Positions 5,647-10,578 of a stretch of DNA of 10,578 nt are shown piece by piece. Position numbers and translations under genes: made by a program. Where the stretch lies: positions 1 to 10,578 of the forward strand of contig PKWK01000199.1 in the NCBI GenBank assembly GCA_003133205.1. Direction: 5' to 3'. Positions within the stretch are counted from its first letter, which is position 1. Every line of letters begins with the position of its first letter. A model generated the notes under the pieces. It searched no databases, was not told the DNA's origin, and was given only the letters and a program-made list of their open reading frames with translations. Source of the stretch: Granulicella sp. Its GTDB lineage: Bacteria; Acidobacteriota; Terriglobia; Terriglobales; Acidobacteriaceae.

Positions 5647-7359
5647 CTACAAGGTTGCCAAGTACTGATGCATAAACTGGACGGCGATCGACCCCTCGCC
5701 GACGGCGGAAGCGCATCGTTTCACCGAGTTGAAGCGGACATCCCCGGCGACGAAGATTCCCGGCACGCTGGTTTCGAGCAGATAGGGCTCGCGTTCGAGC
5801 TTCCAGGCCCCGGGCGCGCGCGCCTTCAGGTCCGGCCCGGCGAGGATGAAGCCCTTCTCGTCCACGGCGATTTCCTTGGGCAGCCAGTCGGTCTTCGGCG
5901 CCGCGCCGATGAAGATAAAGAGCGAATTCGCAGGGCGTGCTTCCTGGCCGTGCGGAGTCTTCAGGGTCAGGCATTCGAGGCGTCCGTTGCCGGACATTGC
6001 GACCACTTCGGTGCTTGTCTCGACGACGATGTTGGGCGTTGCCTCGATCTGGTCGATGAGGTACTTCGACATACTGCGCGTGAGTGAGGGGCCACGCACC
6101 AGCATGTGGACCTTGGAGGCATAGCGGGAGAAGTGCATCGCCGCTTGCCCGGCCGAGTTCGCTCCGCCGACCAGATAAACCTCCTCCTCGGCACAGGACA
6201 TTGCCTCAGTTTTGGCCGCGCCGTAATAGAGGCCCGCGCCGGAGAAATTGTCGGCGCCCGGCACGTCCAGCTTGCAATACGCTACGCCGGTCGAGATCAG
6301 GCAGACGTGACAGGTCAGCTCGCGGCCGTCGCTCATTTGAACGATGTGGTAGCCGTTTTCCGAGCGGATGCAGGTGACGCGCTGGGTGAGAAACTCCGCG
6401 CCCAGCCGGTTCGCCTGGAGGAAGGCGCGCTTGGCGAGTTCGTCTCCGCTCAGCCCCTGCGGGAAGCCGAGGTAATTCTCGATTTTCGAGCTGGATCCCG
6501 CCTGTCCGCCGACGGCTTCCGGCTCGACGACGAGGGTGCGCAGGCCCTCTGAGGCTCCGTAGACGCCCGCGGCGAGCCCGGCCGGGCCGGCGCCCACGAC
6601 AATCACGTCGTAGAATGCCTCCTTCGCCTGTGTGCGCAGGCCGATCCTGGCAGCCAGTTCCATCGTGGTGGGCTGCACCATCGCGGTCCCATCGCCGAAT
6701 AGGACGACCGGCAGTTTGGCGTCGTCGAGGCCTTTTTCCTGGAGGAGCGCAATGGCGTCGGGTGTCTGCTCCGGGTCAAGCCATTTGTATTCAATGCGGT
6801 TGCGCGAGAGGAAGTCGCGCACGGCGTGGTCGGTCGGCGACCAGCGCAGCCCAATGACGCGGATGCCTTCATACGGCGGCTTGTAGCCTTGCTTCCAGGC
6901 CTCGAGGAGCTCGTCTAGTACGGGGTACAGCTTCTCTTCCGGGGGGTCCCACGGCTTGTTCAGGTAGTAGTGGATCTTGGCGGCGTTGATGGCGCGGATG
7001 GCCGCCTCGGTGTCGGCGTACGCGGTCAGAAGCACGCGCTTCGCATCGGGGAACATCGTCATGGCCTGTTGCAGGAAGTCGACGCCGGTCATGCCGGGCA
7101 TCCGCTGGTCGGAGAGGAAGAGTGCGACGGTTTCTTTGCGCTCGACCAACTGGCGGCAGATGTCGAGGGCCGCGGTCCCCAGGGCCGCTCTGAGGATGCG
7201 ATAGTTCTGGCCATAGTGGCGGCGCAGGTCCTGCACCACAGCTTCGAGTACGCTGGTGTCGTCGTCGATGGCGAGAAGAATTGGCTTCGGCATAGATCGT
7301 GAGGCTTGCTTTTCTTGACGCTGGCCTGCCTCCAGCGGCCGGGCAGTTGACGTTTCCAT
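5647..7359 (-). CDS. Response-regulator receiver fused to a Cys-less thioredoxin-like domain and a TrxR-fold FAD/NAD(P)H oxidoreductase
   Basis: A 570-residue fusion. Residues about 26-150 are a complete receiver: acidic pocket D32-D34, phospho-acceptor D84 (SDQRMPG), T112 and K135 (NKPW). Residues about 166-245 resemble a glutaredoxin/thioredoxin fold, but WSPT stands where CxxC would be. From about 249 comes a thioredoxin-reductase fold with GAGPAG (256-261), a GQAGSSSKIENYLGFP segment (285-300), ISTGV (356-360), the NAD(P)H loop GGANSA (398-403) and AGD (538-540). The catalytic CATC of true reductases is absent: the aligned stretch reads GLYYGAAKTEA (376-386). It is probably a phosphorylation-controlled flavin oxidoreductase with an unknown acceptor; databases would likely call it a fused response regulator/thioredoxin-disulfide reductase. 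The ATG at 7357-7359 is chosen because GGAG lies 6 bases before it. A TTG at 7389 would add 10 residues with no ribosome-binding site. Confidence 0.9.
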   Translation of the reverse strand: METSTARPLEAGQRQEKQASRSMPKPILLAIDDDTSVLEAVVQDLRRHYGQNYRILRAALGTAALDICRQLVERKETVALFLSDQRMPGMTGVDFLQQAMTMFPDAKRVLLTAYADTEAAIRAINAAKIHYYLNKPWDPPEEKLYPVLDELLEAWKQGYKPPYEGIRVIGLRWSPTDHAVRDFLSRNRIEYKWLDPEQTPDAIALLQEKGLDDAKLPVVLFGDGTAMVQPTTMELAARIGLRTQAKEAFYDVIVVGAGPAGLAAGVYGASEGLRTLVVEPEAVGGQAGSSSKIENYLGFPQGLSGDELAKRAFLQANRLGAEFLTQRVTCIRSENGYHIVQMSDGRELTCHVCLISTGVAYCKLDVPGADNFSGAGLYYGAAKTEAMSCAEEEVYLVGGANSAGQAAMHFSRYASKVHMLVRGPSLTRSMSKYLIDQIEATPNIVVETSTEVVAMSGNGRLECLTLKTPHGQEARPANSLFIFIGAAPKTDWLPKEIAVDEKGFILAGPDLKARAPGAWKLEREPYLLETSVPGIFVAGDVRFNSVKRCASAVGEGSIAVQFMHQYLATL

Positions 7360-7363
7360 TCGA

Positions 7364-7382
7364 TTCTCCGCGGGGCGGAGAA
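7364..7382 (-). promoter_or_regulatory. Perfect hairpin masking the ribosome-binding site of the oxidoreductase fusion
   Basis: On the minus strand TTCTCCGC, loop CCC, then GCGGAGAA form a perfect 8-bp stem. The 3' arm contains the GGAG ribosome-binding sequence of the ATG at 7357-7359, and the hairpin ends 4 bases before that ATG. Folded, it would hide the site from the ribosome. It could be a translational control element, or the dyad could bind a protein at the DNA level. Confidence 0.6.
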
Positions 7383-7449
7383 GGTTCAAAAACGCGGTTT
7401 CCCGGAACAGGCCGCCCGGATTAGGCTGGGACTAGCGCCAGAGCCTGAA

Positions 7450-7460
7450 CCGGATTCCGG
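7450..7460. promoter_or_regulatory. Candidate operator: CCGGA-T-TCCGG dyad
   Basis: A perfect 11-bp dyad in the divergent spacer, with two more CCGGA elements toward the leftward gene. It is a possible binding site for the adjacent LuxR-type regulator. This rests on symmetry and position only. Confidence 0.3.
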
Positions 7461-7541
7461 GGATGCTGTACGAATTGTAGACATCACCCGATCATTGTGC
7501 GAGCCCCGCCGATGAGAGGATTGGCATCAAGTTGTGGCCAC

Positions 7542-7547
7542 GGGAGG
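7542..7547 (+). promoter_or_regulatory. Ribosome-binding site of the LuxR-type regulator
   Basis: GGGAGG lies 9 bases before the ATG at 7557. It favours that start over the upstream GTG at 7497, which would add 20 residues with no family resemblance. Confidence 0.7.
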
Positions 7548-7556
7548 CTCAAGCCG

Positions 7557-8213
7557 ATGAACCGAATCATCCTTGCCGACAACCAGGCGATCTTTCGGGC
7601 GGGTGCGGCCCGTGTGCTCGCCTTGGAAGACGACATGCGGATCGTGGCCCAATGTGAAGACCCGAGCCGCCTGTGGAGTGCGCTGGAGGCCCATCGGGGC
7701 GCGATTGTTCTCTTCTCCTGCAGCATGCAACTCGACGCGCAGGCAGTGATCGCCCGAGCCCATGCGGCCGGTAGCCGTACCGTCCTGATCGCCGAAAACG
7801 GTGCGGAGGTCGCAGAGAATCTGGCCCAGGTGGTCGATGGGGTTATCTTCCGCAATGTTCCCGGCGTCGACCTGATCGACTGCATCCGCCGCGTGGCGGC
7901 GGGCCAGCGATGTGTCCATCACTCGAACGTCACCTCGATCCTCGCCCAGGACGCGGTTGGCGCGCGCGTCCGTGACCGGCTGACACCGAAAGAGATGCAG
8001 ATTGTGGCACTGATTGTGCAGGGCTGCAAGAACAAGCAGATAGCCACCCAACTCAACACCAAGGAGCAGGTCATCAAGAACTACCTGCGCAGCATCTACG
8101 ACAAGACGGGCGTCTCCGACCGACTCGAACTTGCGCTCTTTACCATCCACCATCGCGTGCTCGCCGAAGCGGCCGCTCGCGCCAGCGATCTGTTGCATGC
8201 TAAGTCCGCCTGA
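7557..8213 (+). CDS. NarL/LuxR-type transcription regulator with degenerate receiver domain
   Basis: A 218-residue protein laid out like NarL-family response regulators: receiver-like fold (about 1-118) and C-terminal LuxR helix-turn-helix (about 139-196, LTPKEMQIVALIVQGCKNKQIA then a recognition helix around KEQVIKNYLRSIYDKTG). The receiver has lost its chemistry. The strand that should end in the phospho-acceptor reads IVLFSCSM, with Ser54 in place of Asp; the Thr position is Ala79; and the conserved Lys is Arg99 in GVIFRN. Only D8 of the acidic pocket remains, followed by N9. It should therefore bind DNA independently of phosphorylation, or respond to a ligand or partner. ATG at 7557 is supported by its ribosome-binding site and by the family's usual MxxIxxAD opening. 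It is divergent from the oxidoreductase fusion gene and may regulate that locus or itself. Confidence 0.88.
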   Translation: MNRIILADNQAIFRAGAARVLALEDDMRIVAQCEDPSRLWSALEAHRGAIVLFSCSMQLDAQAVIARAHAAGSRTVLIAENGAEVAENLAQVVDGVIFRNVPGVDLIDCIRRVAAGQRCVHHSNVTSILAQDAVGARVRDRLTPKEMQIVALIVQGCKNKQIATQLNTKEQVIKNYLRSIYDKTGVSDRLELALFTIHHRVLAEAAARASDLLHAKSA

Positions 8214-8289
8214 GGGCCGCGTGGAAAGCTGATAATGGCTGAGGTTCTCGCCGTCCAGTTGAGGGATTTGGGCCGCCTGTGTCTGCTAT

Positions 8290-8309
8290 GTTGACCTTGG
8301 AGGGTCAAC
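8290..8309 (+). promoter_or_regulatory. Dyad over the ribosome-binding site of the GT87-like gene
   Basis: GTTGACC (8290-8296) and GGTCAAC (8303-8309) form a perfect 7-bp inverted repeat with a 6-base loop, directly abutting the GTG start at 8310. The ribosome-binding sequence GGAGGG (8299-8304) lies in the loop and the first bases of the 3' arm. It could be a translational hairpin or an operator covering the start. Confidence 0.5.
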
Positions 8310-9581
8310 GTGGAGACGGTGAGGGAGATTCAAGCAGCACCAACGCGAGATCTCCAGCCTGAACGGCCGAACAAGCAGTCCCTGAAGGGGCTCGCCAGGT
8401 TCGTCGCTGTCGGCACATGTCTGTTGGCATTGGCGTTTGCGGTCGAGGTCTGCGTGTTGCTAATTACGGGCAGCGGCTCGCAACGCCATGATTTTGTCTC
8501 GTATTGGGCGGCTGGACAGCAACTCACTCACCACCAGAATCCTTACGACGGCGATGCTGTCCTGCGCATCGAGCGGTCCCGGGGATTTCCCGCCGATAAG
8601 CAAGCGCTTATCATGCGGAACCCGCCATCCGCGCTTCTGCTTGTGGCGCCGTTTGGGTTCGTCGGCTTTCGTGTCGGCGCGCTGATCTGGTCGCTGCTGC
8701 TGCTCTCCTGCCTGATCGCTTCGGTTCGCATGCTCTGGGTCATGCATGGTCGACCAAAGAGCCGCTTTGACCTTCTGGGCTATTCGTTCGGACCGGTGTT
8801 CGTGTGTCTCTTCTTCGGTCCTGCGCTCATGTGTCTGCTTGCTGGCCAGACGGCGCTCTTCGCGCTGCTCGGGCTGGTTCTCTTCCTGCGCTTTCATCGA
8901 TCGCACCAACTCCTGGCCGGAGTTTCTCTGTGGCTCTGCGCTCTGAAGCCACACCTGTTTCTGCCGTTTGCGGCGGTGCTGCTGGTGTGGATTATTGTCA
9001 CGCGGAGTTATCCGGTCCTCGTTGGAGCGATTCTTGCTCTCGGTACAAGTTCGGTGGTCGCGTATCTCATCGACCCTTCCTGCTGGGCGCAGTACAGCCA
9101 GATGATGCGCACCACGGGCATCGAGAGGGAGTTCATTCCATGCCTGAGCATTGCGCTGCGGATTGGACTCAGCCCTCGTTCGATGTGGCTGCAGTATGTT
9201 CCTGCCGCGGTGGGCTGTGTGTGGGCGGTTCGCTATTACTGGAGTCGACGGGACGCCTGGGACTGGATCGAGCATGGCGCGTTGCTGATGCTGGTCTCGA
9301 TCTTCGTAAGTCCGTATGCGTGGCTCACCGATCAGACGCTCGCAATCCCGGCATTGATGCGAGCCGCGAGTCGTGCCAACTTCCGCAGCCTGATCGCTCT
9401 TGCGCTGGCAAGCTCCATCATCGAAATAGAAGTCCTGTGCAACATTTACATGCACTCGGTGCTGTATTTGTGGACCGCACCGGTCTGGTTAGCCTGGTAT
9501 TTCTATGCGTTGCGCCATGCGGATTCCCAAGCCCAACTCACATCCCCATCCGCTGCTCCTGCTCCTCTCCCCGCGCACTGA
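8310..9581 (+). CDS. Putative polytopic glycosyltransferase, GT87/DUF2029 type
   Basis: A 423-residue integral membrane protein with about nine to ten hydrophobic segments (for example 31-53, 105-117, 121-144, 157-178, 181-194, 202-229, 233-254, 322-338, 358-378, 384-400). Its motifs match the GT-C-fold DUF2029 group, which uses polyprenyl-phosphate sugars on the outer face of the inner membrane: RHDFVSYWAAGQ with D61 in the first large loop (the usual place of the catalytic acid), NPYDG at 77-81, RNPP at 103-106, LLAGQ (176-180), LKPHL (212-216) and SPYAWLTDQ (334-342). Donor and acceptor cannot be read from the sequence. The tail is Pro/Ala-rich. The GTG start at 8310 is chosen for GGAGGG five bases upstream. 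The 3' end overlaps the convergent dehydrogenase gene by 44 bases. Confidence 0.8.
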   Translation: METVREIQAAPTRDLQPERPNKQSLKGLARFVAVGTCLLALAFAVEVCVLLITGSGSQRHDFVSYWAAGQQLTHHQNPYDGDAVLRIERSRGFPADKQALIMRNPPSALLLVAPFGFVGFRVGALIWSLLLLSCLIASVRMLWVMHGRPKSRFDLLGYSFGPVFVCLFFGPALMCLLAGQTALFALLGLVLFLRFHRSHQLLAGVSLWLCALKPHLFLPFAAVLLVWIIVTRSYPVLVGAILALGTSSVVAYLIDPSCWAQYSQMMRTTGIEREFIPCLSIALRIGLSPRSMWLQYVPAAVGCVWAVRYYWSRRDAWDWIEHGALLMLVSIFVSPYAWLTDQTLAIPALMRAASRANFRSLIALALASSIIEIEVLCNIYMHSVLYLWTAPVWLAWYFYALRHADSQAQLTSPSAAPAPLPAH

Positions 9582-10578
9582 CCATCCCCGCCTTCTCCGC
9601 AATCGACTTCGCCTGGGTGAACAGCAGCAGGTAATCCGGGCCGCCGGCCTTTGAATCTGTTCCGCTCATATTGAATCCGCCAAACGGATGTGCGCCGACC
9701 ATCGCGCCGGTGCATTTGCGGTTGAGATACAGATTGCCGACGTGGAACTCCTCGCGCGCGCGGTCGAGCTTTTGGCGTGAGCCGGAATAGATCGCCCCGG
9801 TGAGCCCATACTCGGTGTTGTTTGCGATCGCGAGGGCATCGTCGAATCCGTTCGACTTGATCACGGCCAGCACCGGGCCGAAGATCTCTTCGAGCGAGAT
9901 GCGGGCCGTGGGAGCGACGTCGGCGATGATGGTGGGCTCAATGTAATAGCCGTTGTCGGTGTGTGGGAAGGCTTTGCCGCCAGCAATTACGCGACCCTCG
10001 GCTTTGCCGATTTCGATGTAGGCCAGGATCTGCTCGTACGCCGCCTTGTTGACGACCGGCCCAGCGTAGAAGTTCTCCGCAGGGTCGCCTTGCGTGATTG
10101 CGGCTACGCGCTCGCGCAGACGGTCGCAGAACGTGTCGTAGATGGACGCGTCGACGATGACGCGCGAGCAGGCGGAGCACTTCTGGCCGTTGAAGCCGAA
10201 CGCACTCGCGACAACTCCCTCCACTGCGGCGTCCATTTTGCAGTCGGATTCGACGATGATCGAGTCTTTGCCGCCCATCTCAAGCACCGTCCGCTTGATG
10301 AACTTCTGGCCGGGCTGGGCCTTCGCCGCACTCTCGTGAATCTCCAGCCCTACGGCCTTCGATCCGGTAAACGCGATGAAGCGCGTCTGGGGATGCGCCA
10401 CGATTGCGCTGCCGAATTTTGCGCCCGCGCCGGGGCAGAAGTTCACCACGCCATCCGGCATTCCCGCCTCTTCGAGCAGGCTGAAGAAGATCGCCGCGAT
10501 GGTTGGCGCATCGCCCGACGGCTTCAGGATCACGGTGTTTCCGCAGACAATCGCGGCCGCCGTCATTCCCGCCATGAT
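9538..10578 (-). CDS. pruA: Delta-1-pyrroline-5-carboxylate dehydrogenase (L-glutamate gamma-semialdehyde dehydrogenase), 5' end beyond window
   Basis: The C-terminal 346 or so residues of an aldehyde dehydrogenase; the N-terminal part, about 190 residues by family length, lies outside the window. It oxidises glutamate semialdehyde to glutamate with NAD+ as the second step of proline catabolism. Diagnostic segments are AAIVCGNTVILKPS (cofactor binding), FTGSKAVG, LEMGGKD with the general-base Glu, FGFNGQKCSACSR with the catalytic Cys at 10177-10179, EEIFGPVLAV, and the P5C-dehydrogenase-specific NRKCTGAMVGAHPFGGFNMSGTDSKAGG with DYLLLF. After KSIAEK, where relatives normally stop, there is a tail of about 15 polar residues encoded within the overlap with the neighbouring gene. 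No proline dehydrogenase gene is in the window. A monofunctional RocA/PruA-type enzyme is most likely, though an N-terminal PRODH fusion cannot be excluded. Confidence 0.93.
   Translation of the reverse strand: MMAGMTAAAIVCGNTVILKPSGDAPTIAAIFFSLLEEAGMPDGVVNFCPGAGAKFGSAIVAHPQTRFIAFTGSKAVGLEIHESAAKAQPGQKFIKRTVLEMGGKDSIIVESDCKMDAAVEGVVASAFGFNGQKCSACSRVIVDASIYDTFCDRLRERVAAITQGDPAENFYAGPVVNKAAYEQILAYIEIGKAEGRVIAGGKAFPHTDNGYYIEPTIIADVAPTARISLEEIFGPVLAVIKSNGFDDALAIANNTEYGLTGAIYSGSRQKLDRAREEFHVGNLYLNRKCTGAMVGAHPFGGFNMSGTDSKAGGPDYLLLFTQAKSIAEKAGMVSARGEEQEQRMGM

Larger units (their letters stand above)
7360..7556. promoter_or_regulatory. Divergent intergenic control region
   Basis: These 197 bases separate the start of the oxidoreductase fusion (leftward) from the LuxR-type regulator (rightward), so both promoters should lie here. 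Next to the leftward start is the hairpin at 7364-7382, and in the middle is the dyad at 7450-7460. CCGGA recurs at 7402-7406, 7416-7420 and 7450-7454. No clear sigma-70 boxes are visible in either direction. Confidence 0.5.

Noticed and set aside
8290..8309. MerR-type promoter operator
   Set aside because: TTGACC could be a -35 box, but the dyad includes that box instead of lying in the spacer. A -10 would also fall inside the coding region.
8460..9455. Long minus-strand frame opposite the glycosyltransferase gene
   Set aside because: It is highly charged and repetitive in Arg, Gln and Glu, as expected from the antisense of membrane-helix codons.
8804..9634. Plus-strand alternative frame within the glycosyltransferase gene
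   Set aside because: It has no domain or hydrophobic pattern and overlaps a frame with clear membrane topology and family motifs.

Overview
The window looks like a GC-rich chromosomal segment from an Acidobacteriota bacterium, probably a Terriglobales/Koribacter-like lineage. The reasons are a DUF6526 membrane protein, an Acidobacteria-style secreted protein ending in a PPADYTV-type motif, a response regulator fused to a thioredoxin-reductase fold beside a cyclic-nucleotide-domain histidine kinase, and intergenic GGGCTAAAGCCC repeats of a kind I associate with this phylum. The assignment rests on family recognition, not on a search. There are no rRNA or tRNA genes, CRISPR arrays or insertion sequences that I can see.

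Layout. Bases 1-1473 (+) hold a 5'-truncated gene whose product joins a UbiX-type flavin prenyltransferase to the C-terminal two thirds of a CysJ-type sulfite reductase flavoprotein. The join falls inside the CysJ FAD-binding domain, so this is either a very unusual fusion or an assembly chimera. A convergent DUF6526 gene (1470-1910, -) overlaps it by 4 bases. A repeat-rich spacer then leads to a complete endonuclease IV gene (2109-2996, +) and a secreted protein of unknown function (3140-3934, +).

The central block (3947-8213) is a regulatory locus. On the minus strand lie a REC/thioredoxin-like/FAD-NAD(P)H oxidoreductase fusion (5647-7359) and, 224 bases downstream, a soluble histidine kinase with an N-terminal cNMP-type domain (3947-5422). 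Together they plausibly form a redox two-component pair in which the regulator's output is a flavoenzyme rather than a DNA-binding domain. The oxidoreductase lacks the CxxC of true thioredoxin reductases, and its ribosome-binding site lies in the arm of a perfect 8-bp hairpin. Divergent from it is a NarL/LuxR-type regulator (7557-8213, +) whose receiver domain has lost its phospho-acceptor Asp.

The right end carries a polytopic GT87/DUF2029-like putative glycosyltransferase (8310-9581, +), again with a dyad over the ribosome-binding site. It overlaps tail to tail by 44 bases with the 3' part of a delta-1-pyrroline-5-carboxylate dehydrogenase gene (9538 to beyond 10578, -) of proline catabolism. 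These flanking genes look like unrelated housekeeping functions. The only clear functional cluster is the central signalling locus.
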